Source: Cladophialophora immunda (lineage: Eukaryota; Ascomycota; Eurotiomycetes; Chaetothyriales; Herpotrichiellaceae). Taken from it: a stretch of DNA of 64,000 nt. Position numbers and translations under genes: made by a program. The stretch is from NCBI RefSeq assembly GCF_000835495.1, contig NW_015622543.1, forward strand, positions 5,010,619 through 5,074,618. The letters run 5' to 3'. Shown here one piece after another: positions 32,971 to 45,283 of the stretch (positions are counted from its first letter, which is position 1; every line of letters begins with the position of its first letter). A model generated the notes under the pieces. That model did not search any database. It was not told where the DNA came from and worked only from the letters and a program-made list of their open reading frames with translations.

Positions 32971-33570
32971 GGCGAAGGATCATCAAGCTGTGCTATAGTG
33001 GTCAATACGACCTCTTCGAAAGTGCGGCAAGGAAGGGGATGGGCGGATCATCGGGATTCGCTCCAGTCTCAGGGACTGCGGGAGTTATATTCGCAGCGAG
33101 AGCATGCCAATCTGGTGCTCCGTTGTCCCTGTGTTGATCTGTCTGCAGGGGGGCGTTGGTGCCCTGTACCGGCCCGGTTTCTGGTGGCCTGTCCCCGGCA
33201 CCGGCCACCTGGAGGAAATTTGACCTTCGAATCAAGCAACAAACGTACCGAATACTTCGTCGACTTCATCTTACAACTATGCAGCATCTTCAGTATCTAC
33301 CGTAACTCCAGCTAACGCCGACGTCCGTTCTTAGAGATTCCTGCTACTTATAAGATTCCGCGTGTGCGGTACGACCATGGCCCGTTTCCCCCTCGACACT
33401 CGGCTTCAGACACCGGGATAAAGAAAACTAGAAGAGGCCCTCAAGTTTTACTTGGCGACAACCTTTCGCTAGCCTCACCCTCTGCACGGCGAGCACACAG
33501 CATATCAATACCTAAATCGATACGGACGAGGAGGTTGGAAACACAGAGTTCTTGTCCAGCTCTGTCCACT
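32971..33570. promoter_or_regulatory. Divergent promoter region of the PEBP and MFS genes
   Basis: About 600 bp between outward-facing starts. The MFS frame is open upstream of its ATG to 33364, but only from a non-ATG codon. Confidence 0.45.
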
Positions 33571-35377
33571 ATGGCTACCAAAGAAGCGGACATTTCTCCC
33601 CCTGACAAAAACGACGAGACGGGAGCACATAGTCCTTCGAATAGCGGAGATGCCAACGACCATATCAACACCGCCGGACGACGGGCTTCTGACCCTTCAC
33701 CCTCGGAGTCAGAGAAAAGAGACGTCGACGGGCAAGATTCAACCCTGACGACGGCGAGTCCCAGCGACCAGAAACCGTACACAGCCTTCTCCAACCGTGC
33801 CAAATGGTTCATCGTGACCATGACCGCCATGGCATCCTTCTTCTCGCCCTTGTCCGGCCAGATCTACTACCCAGTCCTCCCCATCCTGACGAACACATAT
33901 CACCTCTCGTCGGGTCTGATCAACGTCTCCATCACCACGTACATGATCTTCCAGGGCCTCACGCCTAGCTTCATGGGCACCTTCTCCGACGCCAGCGGCC
34001 GGCGGCTGGGCTACATTCTCGCCTTCACCATCTACACGGCGGCGAACATTGGGCTGGCGCTGCAGGACAGTTATGCCGCCCTGCTCGTCCTGCGCTGTCT
34101 GCAGAGCGCGGGGAGCAGTGGCACAGTCTCGTTCGGGTACGGGGTCATTGCCGACATCGTCACCACGGGGGAGCGGGGCAAGTTCTTTGGTCCCATGGCG
34201 GCGGGTGTGTTGACCGCGCCAGCCCTCGGACCGACCATCGGCGGTCTTTTGACGCAGTTCCTAGGGTGGAGATCCGTCTTCTGGTTCCTCACCATCGTCA
34301 GCGGCGGCTACCTGGCGATGTACATCATCTTGATGCCCGAGACGCACCGCAAGATCGTGGACGACGGGAGCATCGCCCCGCATCAATGGTGGCGCCAGTC
34401 CGTCGTGCAGTACGTCGCCGGCCGACGGCGGCTGAAGAGAATGAGTGTCGAAGAGAGGCGCGACTACGAGTGCGCGCGGCAGGCCCTGGCGGAGCGGCAG
34501 CGAGACACGAGGATCCGGTTTCCCAACCCGCTCGGGTCCTTTGTCATTCTCACCAACCCGGACGCCTTCTGCCTCATCATGTACACCGGGGTCATGATGT
34601 TCAGCAACCTGGTCCTGATGACGAGCACGCCGACCGTGTTCCCCAGACTCTACGGCCTCAACGAGCTGCAGGTGGGGTTGTGCTTCTTGTGAGTGACACT
34701 CCTCCTTTCTTCCTTTCTCATCCCATGACCACCACATGTTGAAAAAAGAGGGCTTGTGATCTGACCGAGATGTCGACCCAAACAGACCGCTCGGCATCGC
34801 CGCCAGCATCGGCTCCATCTGCAACGGCCGCCTCCTGGACTGGAACTACCAGCGCACCGCCCGCCGGCTGGGCCTCACGGTGGACCGCAAGCGTGGCGAC
34901 GACCTGCGCAACTTCCCTATCGAGCGCGCGCGCCTGCAGGCCGTCTTCCCTTTCCAGGTCGTGCAGGTGGCGGCGCTGGTGCCGTACGGGTGGGCGCTGG
35001 AGCGCCGCGCCTCGCTGGCCGTGCCGCTCGTGCTGCAGTTCGTCCTGGGCTTCTGCCTCGTGGTCGCCTCCAACTCGATCAGCACCCTCCTCTCCGACAT
35101 CTACCCCGGCAACGTCTCGACCGCGTCCGCCGCGTCCAACCTCATCCGCTGCATCCTGGGCGCCGTCGGCGCCGCCGTCGTCGACAACATGCTCACCGGC
35201 ATGGGCCTCGGGTGGTGTTTCTTCCTCGTCGGCTTGCTCATGGCCGCCGCCACGGCGTTCCTGTGGGTCGAGACCAGATGGGGCATGGGCTGGCGCCAGC
35301 AGCGGTGGCGCAGATTGGCGGAGAAGAAACAGACGCAGGCGGAGAGAGAGGAGAACAGCAAGGAGGCTCAAGTGTGA
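33571..35377 (+). CDS. Major facilitator superfamily transporter, DHA1 (drug:H+ antiporter) type
   Basis: Two exons, 33571-34688 and 34786-35377 (donor GTGAGT, acceptor AAACAG, 97 nt, phase 2), give 569 residues. A hydrophilic N-terminal tail of about 75 residues precedes twelve predicted membrane helices split by a charged central loop (about 275-325). Signature features are S-G-Q-I-Y-Y-P-V-L-P in helix 1, the loop 2-3 motif G-x-x-S-D-x-x-G-R-R-x-G-Y, and the helix 5 antiporter motif A-L-G-P-T-I-G-G-L-L. The set resembles DHA1 members such as Qdr/Dtr transporters and fungal citrate exporters. Substrate is unknown. The second exon is strongly GC-rich at third positions. Confidence 0.88.
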
Positions 35378-35819
35378 CCGTACTGTCCTCCTACCACGGT
35401 CCCCGGACCCATAGATATTTGCTAGAGTGGTTTTTTAGTAGGCCATTTCTCTAGAACGGAAAGCTGGGTAATTTCATGTTTCCTTGGTTTCGACTGCACG
35501 TTTGGGTTTTGGGTCTACAATCAAAAGTGTTCGTTTCTGACCGCGACGTGGAATGCCCATGATGCACATAACAGCTGAACCCAGAGAGCATTGCCTGCAT
35601 GGCAGCCCGAGTCCTTTGGTCCAGCCATGAAAATCATCATCTGCTGGGAGAACTGTCTTTGAAACAATATACAAACTCGCCACCATCGAGTACCTGTCAA
35701 AACAATTTTCATGTTCTCATGTCCACCCTCGAATCTACATGTCCAATGACGAGTCCGATATCCAAAGCCCAGAGCCTTGGGGCAAGCAAAAGCGTATACA
35801 ATTACTCCGACCCATAAGA
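35378..35819. other. Convergent intergenic region
   Basis: About 440 bp between the MFS transporter and condensin genes. No coding signal; presumed 3' UTRs. Confidence 0.45.
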
Positions 35820-38800
35820 TCATTCCCCTTCATATCCCTCGCCCACCGTCGGATCCCTGGTGACCCGAATCTCCTGCATGGCCTGGTTCCCATCCCTTTC
35901 ACCTTGTAACACCAGCCCCTTTTCATTTGCCAGATGTAACAAGCAAATGAAACAGTATGACGTGCTGATGTCCTTCATCTGAGGCTCGGGGTAGAAGGTG
36001 CGAAGGTCCTGGATGAGGTCGGTGAAGTTCAAGGTCCCCTCGTCGGCGCTGGTGGGTGAATCTTGATGGATAGGCATGGATGCAAGAGGCTCGGCTTCGG
36101 GTTGAGGCTGGTCATCAATGTCCATCATATCGACATCGCCATCACCATCACCATCCTCGCCCTTAGGTTGCTCAGTTGCCGTTGCGGTGGAGGGTCGATC
36201 AAACACATTGATCAATTTCAGCCGGCCCTCCATACCCTTCCACATATTCTCCTTTAACCTCCTCACATCCACTTTCTTTGCCGTTCGTGCGTAGTTGACG
36301 TACTCGGGTCGAATTCTTTTGCCAGCTTGTGTCACAAGTTGGCTCCCGAAACTACCTGGAAGTAGGTCAGGCTGACTTTGCTGTGCTTGTGGGTCTTGTT
36401 GTGACTGCTGGGATCCAGCAAGCTCATTGTCCGCTCCAGGTTCGCCGCTGAGCAGGTTTAGGTGCTGTTCCTGCTGCGATTCGGGTTGGGGCGACAACAT
36501 CTCTCGCGCATCCATAAAAGCCTGTCCGCCATCATCGCCGCCTCCATCACCAACCCCATCATCGTCATCCTCGTCAATGGGCAATGGACCATCAAATGGA
36601 AGCATTTGATCATCGTCCGCAAAGAAGTTCGCGTCATAATCACCCTTTCTGCCCTCGTCGTCCAGCTCATCGCCAGCTCCGTCACCAAAGGCGTTGGTGG
36701 TTCCGACACGGTTTCTCGCTCCGAAACCCTCGTCAATAATACCCATTCCCACGCCCCCTTCTTTTCTTCTGATCCTGCCCACCCGACACTTTGGCTTTGT
36801 CCATAAACGCATCAACTTTCTGGGGTCCACAACCTCGTCATCTTTGTCCAGCAGATTTCGGCCTTTTGTCCGCCATTGCGATTTCGGCAGAGAGATCTGC
36901 GAGTTCAGAACGGGGGGTTGTTCAAGTAACTCCTTCAGGGAGTCTGATATTGGGCCTAGAAAGTCAATCTCATATGGCTCTTTTTCCTTTTTCTGTCTTG
37001 TGGGTGCAGCATTAGTGCCACTGGCTTCTTGTTGAGCTTTCTGGATCTTCTGTATTCGCCAGTTTTCCAGGGTGAGAAATGCCGTCTTGCCTTTTGCGCG
37101 AGAGTTGAATGCCTTGTTGAAATAAGCCATGATAGACTCATGCTCCGCATCCTCTTGGTACTTGTGCTGTAGAGACAATGCGTATCCATCGCCTCCAATT
37201 TCCAGAAGGTTCTCGTCCACATCGTCTGCTCGAGCAACTCGAGCCTGAGCCTCAATGGCGGCATCTTTCGCCCAGGCTTCTCCTCCTTCACCAAAGCCCA
37301 CATTATCTGCGACGTCGAAGCCACCAAGCAATCCGTCGCCGTCGTCATAGTCATCATCGAAGCCCATGGCATTACTTCCGTCGAGAAAAATCCCTGTTTG
37401 ATCGGCTAGATTTAGGGGAAGATTCGTTGCGGGCGCCGGCGTCTGAGATCGCTTCTGCTCTTTCCAGTCTTCGGGTACTTTGAGGAAGGGTAAGCTTAGG
37501 TCTCCAGATGGGTCGCCCAATGTAAAGGATTTCATAGAAGGGCAAACATCCTGGGAGTCGAGTATGCCCATATCCGGGAAGAACTTCGACGCTAGAGAAG
37601 CGAGATCGATTTCTTCGTCTTGATCGTCTGGAATGGGCTCCTCATCTTCAGTGGTGGAATCCGGCTCATGCTGAGCTTTCGCTGTAGAGGCCGTCTCATC
37701 TTCTTGTTGGTTGTTATCCTTCTCGCCGCCCAAAGGAGCGTCTCCCGCATCGTCGCTGCTGTCAAACACGATGCGTCCGTCAGAGTCGATGGATAAGTGA
37801 TTCAGCAGCAAGCCCTTAGCTCCTCCCTCATCAAAATCCGCAGATGCCTTCTTGAAAAGCGGGTCGACCGCAAACTCGAGTTCCAGCTTCTTGCCTTGGA
37901 AAGACGCAAAGCTTGGTGCGAGTGTGGCTTCGTGGCTTCGCGCGGGCTTCTTCTTTGATTTCTTCTTCACCCCGCCCTCACCATCTTCGCCGTCTTCGTT
38001 TTCTTCGCCGTCTTCATCTTCATCCTCCTCCTCGCCCTCACCTTTACCTCGCTTCTTGCCACCCTCAGAGGCACCACCATCGGCAAGACCACTCAACAAC
38101 CGGCCGGTCTCTGTTGCCACGCTGTCGACTCTGCTCGTGTAGATCTTGACGCAGCCGTCCAGCGTGCAGCTCGCTTTCTGAAAATTAACGCCATCTCCTT
38201 CTTTTAAAAGGCTCATGTCATGGAAGTAATCAATAAGTGCAAAATTCCACGAGTTCGCAGCATTGATCTTGTTGTCCGTTGCCATTTTCATCCATTCTTC
38301 GAAGTTTGCGAGGATCGGGACGCGCTTCATGGGTGTGACCCCATTGTCGTCCGCGACACGCCCAATGCTGTTCCGTGGGTGGTCATTGTTGTTCCGCTGT
38401 TGGTTGTTCAATCCTCCTCTTCTTCGCACCTGTGTCCCATGGTCTGACATTCGGGGAGTTCGGGGAGAGTCCGACACATTACTATAATTGGACTCTCTTC
38501 GTCTCTGGTTGAGCTTGCGCATGGGACTTGCTGCAGCGCGGATTTCGTTCATATGGATTTCTTGGAGGGCTTGTCGAGACTGTAGACGGGCAACCTTTTC
38601 TCCCTTGTCATCGTTGAGCGCTAATCTGTTGATGCAACACAGGCGGTCAGCATTCGACGCGAACCAAGGTCTTGTCTGACGAGGAAAACACTGCGCATCC
38701 CTTCAAAGCGCTTCGGGTGAATTGGCTGTTGGAAGGTAATCATACTTCACTGAAGATGCCTTGCTACTTTCGCGCGCCATTCTCATAACAACAGCCTGCC

Positions 38801-38840
38801 GGCTGGGGCGCCCACTGGAATCTCTTGCAACTCGAGGCAT
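35820..38840 (-). CDS. BRN1: Condensin complex subunit 2 (Brn1/Cnd2/CAP-H, barren family)
   Basis: Kleisin subunit that bridges the Smc2-Smc4 heads in condensin I and is needed for mitotic chromosome compaction. Exon 1 is 38840-38746 (M-P-R-V-A-R-D-S) and exon 2 is 38625-35820; the 120-nt intron (donor GTATGA, acceptor CAACAG, phase 2) restores L-A-L-N-D-D-K-G-E-K before the family motif L-Q-S-R-Q-A-L-Q-E-I-H. Total 966 residues. Also visible are N-F-E-E-W-M-K-M-A-T-D-N-K-I-N-A-A-N-S-W-N-F (conserved barren N-domain), acidic linkers, a central F-F-P-D-M region, and the C-terminal winged-helix part with L-L-H-L-A-N-E-K-G-L. Long acidic insertions are normal for fungal orthologs. Confidence 0.9.
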
Positions 38841-39312
38841 CGTTTCCTCACGGGTCGGTTCTGCTATTGTGACCTTGTTCGCCCGCGGAAGGCTGAATGT
38901 TCTCAAGAGCCACAGCTGAGCCGTGTGTCACTTCTCTTAGAATTGCGTCAAATATGTGTTGTTCGTCATCGTCTGGTCTGTCGTGTGGATTGTAAAAATT
39001 GTGTTGAAGGTTGTTGTGAGCGTTGAAACAGTTGGGGGTCGTTTGTTGACATGTACAAAATTGGTTTAGTGCAGCCGCAGGCACGTTGTCACGTGATGTG
39101 GCTGCAAATACGCAATGTTCTACAAGTATACCTTGGCATCTAGAGTCGGTGGTATCGGACATCTGCCGACCTGGGTGGGGACAAGTTCAACTGAACAGTG
39201 ATTTTGATGATATGTAACGACAGAAATGTGCAATTTATGTTTAAGTTGTGGTGTATGATTGTCTCGTCCCGCCTCCTCTAGCATCTCTTTCTCATTGCCT
39301 TCCAACTCTCAT
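38841..39312. promoter_or_regulatory. Promoter region of the condensin gene
   Basis: About 470 bp between two minus-strand genes; it also holds the 3' part of PAN1 transcription. Relatively AT-rich, with no coding signal. Confidence 0.4.
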
Positions 39313-42300
39313 CTAATCCAGGACTCTACCGGCAACAGAACTTGCGCTCCTGTCCTTGGTTTCAGTCTTTCGCAGTCCTTTACCCTTCTGGATCTCACCC
39401 AGCAAAGCACCAATATCACCAGTTCCAGCACGGGCTGGAGCAGGCATCGGTGGAGGAGGCGGCGGCCCTCCAGGAGCGCCGGAAGTAGGGAAAGGCGGAG
39501 GTGGCGGAGGCGCGTTGAAAGCACCAGAGTCCGGCATTGGAGGGGGAGGTGGCGGTGCCGTTGGTGCTCCAGCCCCGGGGATCGGTGGAGGTGGCGGAGC
39601 GGATCCGGAGTCAAATGCACCTGGAATGGGTGGCGGCTCTTGGACGGGCGTCTGGGGCTTGCTATCCATGGCGGACAGTGGCCTGGGTGGTGCCATAGTT
39701 CCAAACAGAATGGAAGCCAGGTGCTTAGCGGAACCGCCGCCGGGGTGATCGGCTTCGTCGTCACTGTCTTCATCCTTCTCGGAGCCCGCAGCAGACCATT
39801 CGTCCTCCTCGGGACGACGTCGTGATTGGGCACCAGTAAAGCTGGGAGTCAATGGCTTAGCAGCCTCTTGTTGGGCGATTCGATGGAAAGGATTAGTCGA
39901 CGGCAGACTTTCCACAGCCGGCGCAGGCGGTTGAGGAGCGGCCGGTGGAGGTGAGAATGTCTGAGCCTGCGGGATAGGGGGCGGGGAGAAGACTGGCCTT
40001 CCATTCTCTGACGGTTGTGTTTGTGAAAGTTTTCGGAAATACGGATTCCTTGATTCTTCAGCAGCTGGTGGACTGGAAACCGGGGTAGGCTCATGACCAC
40101 TGCTTGCAGAGGGCTCCGGAGCAGTAGTACTTGGTGGTGGTGAGGCGATTGAGCCAGTCAGCAATTGGCTGGTTGCCGGAGTGCTTTCTTGGGGCGTAAT
40201 CTGTTGTGGACCCTCGTCATCTTCGTCTGACGAGGACTCGTCCCCAAGATGCTCCAGTTGAAGTTGAAGTTGCCGTTCTCTCTCTCTAGCCGCCTCAAGC
40301 TCGGCTCTTTGCGCCGCAAGTTTGGCCTCCTTCTCCTTGGCCTCTCTCTCTGCTGCTTTCTTTCGGGCCTTTTCTTCCTGTTTCTTAACCTTGCCCGCCT
40401 TGACTTGCTCTTCAAGTGCTCGCAAGCGGGCTTGAGCGGCTTCACGTTCCTTCTCAAGCTCGTCTTCTTGTGTCTTGGCCTGGGCCCTAGCTGGGTGTCA
40501 GTGGATGCCACTGCAGAAGGTTAACAGATACTCACTCCAAGCGTTCGCGCTCTCGCGCCTCTGCTTCCTGCTCCGCCCTGATCTGTGCTGCCGCTTCTTC
40601 TTCTGCCTTGGCGCGCGCTGCTGCCTCGGCGGCTTTCTTCGCAGAGAAATCTGTACTATCTTGCCTTTGCTTTCGAGTGGGTGGAGGAGGCGGCTTCTTT
40701 TCAGCTTTCGGACTCGGGGGTGTTACCCCCTCATTTGCGAGTCTTTGCTGTCGTTCTTGCTCGCGCCTGGCATCTTCGGCTTCGGCTTTGCGCAGTCGTT
40801 CGGCTCTTTCTTGCTTCTCACGTTCCTGGCGCTGCTGAGGAGTTTCACTAGATTCCCCAGCTGGTTTGATCCCAGCTGCAGCCATTCTCTCTTGGATACG
40901 TTTCAGAGCCTTCTCCTTTGCAGTCGCAATGCGATCCTGCTGCGAATGGCCCGTTGTCACGGGAGAGGCTGAAGGGGCTGACGATGGAGCTGGTCGCGAC
41001 GGCAAGTTGCCATTTGTTGATGTTGCTTCGTCGTGAGAGTAATCGCGAGACGCTTTTCTGGCTGGGCGAGATTGTCTGCTTATGTCAGTTTCGGGTATTC
41101 CATCAGCATTTACATGCGTCTTACTCTTCTTTACGAATCTTCGCGGTCCTGCTGCTCCGTTGCAGATCATAGATGAGTTCTTTGATCTCATCTTCCACAC
41201 CCAGAGCTTCCTCCCATCTCCTGCGCTCGTGTTCCTGAGTCGCGTTCTCCCCTTGATCTCGCAACCCATCTTCGAGGCTCGAAACAAAATCCTTTACGCT
41301 CTCTTCAACATCTCGAGTCATGGCCTCGTGTCGTTCTTGTTCTGATTTGACCTTGGAACTCTCTTGCTCTAGGCGTCTTTGTGCACCAGCTTCATCATCA
41401 GCAGCAGGGGCAGGGCGCCCTGCAAGTTCAGCAGCTCGAGCTTGCATTCGGGCGCGCGCTCGCGCTTTAATGCGGTCGGCTTCAGTGACTGTGCCTTTTG
41501 GTCCAGTTCCAACAATGTTTGAGGCGCTGTTCGGGTGAGCTTTGGCGTCTTTTAAGCGGAAAAGTTGCAGCTTGGCTTCAGCAATGTTCTTCTCAACCTT
41601 TCTTACATCTGACGCTAATGCTGGCAGGCGATCTTGGTATCGTTGCAGCTCCCTCCTCATTGCCCTCCTCTCTGCGCCTGTATCACCACCAGCGAATCCG
41701 GCATTAGGATGCGTATCGATATCGTCTTGAATTCGGCGGATCTGCCTGAAAAGATCTTCAGCCTCTCGTCTGTCTCTTCGATCCAAGACATCATCATCAT
41801 CCGCTTGTCGTTCATCTTGGAAGTCAGTAGCGTCGAGCAAGATCTTCTTCTCCCGAATCTTCTTCCTGATTTGATCAGGTGTCAGCTCATCATACACACT
41901 ATCTCCCATATCGGATGATGGTGCGGGGGAAGGGGTTCTACCCCCATGTCCAAGGCGGCGTCTGGCACTCGAACGATATCCAACGTCATCGTCATTATTG
42001 CGAAAAACAGTTGCATCCTTGCGGCCAAAGTTGGGTGACGCAGAGCTGCTGCGGAACGAATGATCCTTCAAATAGCTTATGCCAGTCTTTTGTGGCTGTA
42101 AGAATGCGCCGGACGATTTCCTGGCTTCTGCGTCTTGCGAGAGCAGAGATTTGACAGTATCAATAGAGCTATTGAAATTCTTTGTTGATGGAGGAATGAG
42201 CTCCGGGGGGAGTCGGGCAGGGATCGGGTATCCATTCAGCTTCCGGTAGATAAGGTGCATCGCCACAGCGAACTCGTCCATGTTCAGCCGACCCTTGTTG

Positions 42301-43802
42301 TTGGGGTCAGACAATGTCCAAATGGATTCCAGGTCAGATCTCTCCAGGCCACTCTGGCCCATAATCTCGATTGCCGTCTCTCCGGCGATGAAACCTCTGC
42401 CGAGGCCGTCCCAGGCTCGGAATAGCTGATCATAAATCCTTTTCTCGTCCTTGGTGACCGCCCAAGGGATCTTAGCGGTGCCAGACAGTCCTTGCGTTGT
42501 GTAGCCGCCGGCTTCGCGACCAGATTGGGGCATCAGACGCTGTTGAAGAGCTTCGATATTGGGTAGACCGCCGGCAGGGGTATTGACGAAGCCCCATTGA
42601 CCAGGAAGCCCAGTCGGCTGGGCTTGAAGAGGGCCTGTCTGTTGCGGGGAAACATTAGAACCGAAGCCACCCGTGGGCATGAGTGGCATTGAAGGCCGAG
42701 CGCCGCCAAAACCAGCAGGCTGAGCGGGATTTACAAAACCCGTGGCCTGGGCCTGCAGTCCCTGTGATAGCCCTGGAAAGCCAGTGGGTTGTGACTGGAG
42801 CCCGGGCTGGAACCCAGTGGCCTGATTGTAGAACCCCGTCGGCTGAGAAGTGAGCTGTGTCAAAAGCTGTTGGTTTGAGGGCTGCTGCGGGGTTGGCTGC
42901 TGAGGCGCTGGAGGAGAAACGGCATTCTGCCTGAGCGGAGCATCAAAGTCGGGCACATTCGACCGCGTCGGCGGCAAAGGCTTCTCATCTGGTACTCCAA
43001 ACGAGATGATATCGACCATGCTTGACACTTCGTTCTTGATCTTCTCCGGAAGGACACCAGGCAGCTCCTTTCCAGTCAATCTCAGATTGCACAGATACAT
43101 GGCCAGAGCAAACTCTGGGAAAAGGAGCTGGCCTGATTTTGTAGTATCTGAGAGAACCCATATCTGCGATAAGGCACTGCCCGGTAGTTTGGACCTCAGA
43201 AGCAGATCTTTGGCCTTCTCTCCACTCAATGCTTGGCCTTCTCCCGCGGCAGACTTGAACAACTGCTCAAATTTTGCTTGATCTGTAGCAGTGATGAAAG
43301 ACAACCGAATGTTTGGGATTCTGCTGGAGCTCTTGCTCTGCCTCCTCTTTGCCGCGGGTGCGCTGGTCGAGCCTTGGGTGAAGGAGGCTGCGATCTGAGC
43401 CGAAGTCTGTTGAGGACGGAGCGGAGCAGCGGCAGGCGGCTGCTGTGGAGGAGCTGGAGGAGCAGCTTGAAAGGATGGCTGTTGCTGGAAAGCTGGTGCC
43501 TGTGGAGGAGGCTGTTGAAACTGGGGCTGCTGAGGTTGATTCTGCGGCGGATAGCCCGTAAACTGAGGCTGCTGCGCAGGAGCCTGAAAACCCTGCTGCG
43601 GCTGCTGGTAACCAGGAAAGCCTGTCTGTTGAGCTTGTAACTGCCCGGGGAAGCCGGTGGGCTGGGGAGCAAAGGGCGACTGCTGTTGCGGAGGAGCTTG
43701 ATTGAACGAACCGAACGATTGCTGCGGTCCGAAGCCTCCAGGCGCAGGACCAGGGCGAGCAGAATTTGTGCCGCCCAAAAACGAATTGGAAGACGAATAC
43801 AT
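39313..43802 (-). CDS. PAN1: Actin cytoskeleton-regulatory complex protein Pan1
   Basis: Endocytic scaffold of cortical actin patches that binds Sla1 and End3 and activates Arp2/3. Three exons, 43802-41125, 41075-40536 and 40486-39313 (introns both 49 nt; phases agree), give 1,463 residues starting [11 protein letters not shown]. Visible: Gln/Pro-rich repeats with P-Q-Q-T-G-F units, EH domain 1 (about 180-270, with L-S-Q-I-W-V-L-S-D), more P-T-G-F-type repeats, EH domain 2 (about 460-550, with [16 protein letters not shown]), coiled coils rich in E/R/K, a polyproline region (about 1340-1430), and a WH2-like end with [16 protein letters not shown]. Domain order and length are diagnostic. The acceptor of intron 2 (CTAG) was chosen by phase. 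Confidence 0.93.
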
Positions 43803-45283
43803 GCTTGCAACAAACGACGCGAAATGCAAAAAGCGGATGGAAGACAGAAGAGATGGGAAAATGGAGATGGGAATTGAGTGAGACGAGCGACAGCCAGGGT
43901 TTCAGAAGCACTAACCGACCTCGCCGACCTGGGGCCTCAGTTGGTTGCTGGTTGCTGGCCAGTGACGCGGTCTTCGCCGCAGAGCTCCAGCATCGTGGCT
44001 GAGGCTGAGACCAGTGAGGCTGCACCTTGGCATGTCGCTGCTTTAAGAGGTACTTCGTCTCTGCCAACTGCGCCCTCAAGCAATGAATTCAGCAGACAAG
44101 CGTGCTTCATTGTTCGAATATTTGCAGCTCAGATTGTTCAGCTTGCCCTCCAAGCGCCCTGCCTGTGTCACCGGTGTCCAATATGTCCGAGGCGTCGACT
44201 TGTGGCATTGAGGACAGCATTACAAGAGCATGTATTGCCGACACGAACACCTATGGACGATCAGGAAGAGGTGCTCGAAGAATCACATTCATTTCCTCGT
44301 GCGTAAGTGAAAGCGGAAGTGATTGCAGAGAAGAGTCAGTGATCCACATCCCTGATAGACTAATTAACGACAACTCTCGATCAGTTCACATCATTCGCAT
44401 TTCTTCCATTTGGTCACCCTTGACGACCCTCCGTTACTTCATCCTCATTCTCCTCATTTCGTGGTAGTCAAAGTCACTACCTAGATATGTTTCCCGAAGA
44501 CAGAAACAAAAAAGGGGCCCTTGTAGGACAGGCACTGGACGAAGTCTCTCTAGAACACGCCAGTCGACCAAGTTGTCTTGACCTCGGACGCTAGAACCAC
44601 CATTGCAAGAAGTTCAGCCGTAGTTTGCTCGTAGGACCCGTTCCATGCAAAACACAAGCTTGCCAAAGCACATCCTGCGCAGCGTCCTTCTGAAAGTTGC
44701 CCTTCAGTAAAGAAGCACCGTTGTCTGTCGGCTGAATGGAGACTGGGGAAAAGGGCGGGTCACCCCAGCGGAGTAAGAGCAGGATGAGCTGCCCCAACCT
44801 TATCCCCAGATCATGCTTCCCCCGGATGCGGCACCGGTAACGATCCTGCTGGTTGTCTCGCCGAAGGTTTAGTACCCATTATCCATGGAGAACCAAAAGA
44901 GGATGAGAACACAAGACATCACAAGACATGATCGACACTGGCTATGCGTATACAAGAAGTAACCAACATGGTAATCGACTTGCATAGCGAACATTAGCGA
45001 ATTAGGTGTGAAAGGGGACCCAGTAAGACTCCTGCTGCGGTCTGTTGGGACACTCTAAAACATCCCACAAGATCTCCAGAGTCACGAGTCGCAAAAGGCT
45101 TGGCCGAGGTCCTCAGAAGCATCCAAGATGCAGCACGTGCCGAGATTGCTATACCGTCTCGCCGTCTTGCCGTGTCCTGGTCGCCCTTGATTGTTTTTAC
45201 CTAAGCAATTTCATACCAGGCACATCAGACTCCACGTCCGCGCACACTAGGCTCTCAATCGATCACCGTGTCTCCTTGCCTCG
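43803..45283. promoter_or_regulatory. Long divergent region between PAN1 and a Zn2Cys6 regulator
   Basis: About 1.48 kb. It contains a possible tiny two-exon ORF (44253-44484, see findings). Otherwise only short frames are present. It must include both promoters. Confidence 0.4.

Noticed and set aside
33364..33570. Extended N-terminus of the MFS transporter
   Set aside because: It begins with GTG and has no family support; the ATG at 33571 starts a typical hydrophilic tail.
34718..35371. 217-codon frame antisense to the MFS transporter
   Set aside because: A by-product of strong GC3 bias in the transporter; composition is not protein-like.
43267..44079. 270-codon minus-strand frame overlapping the PAN1 start
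   Set aside because: It overlaps the Gln/Pro-rich N-terminus of PAN1 in another frame and is low complexity; repeats commonly keep shadow frames open.
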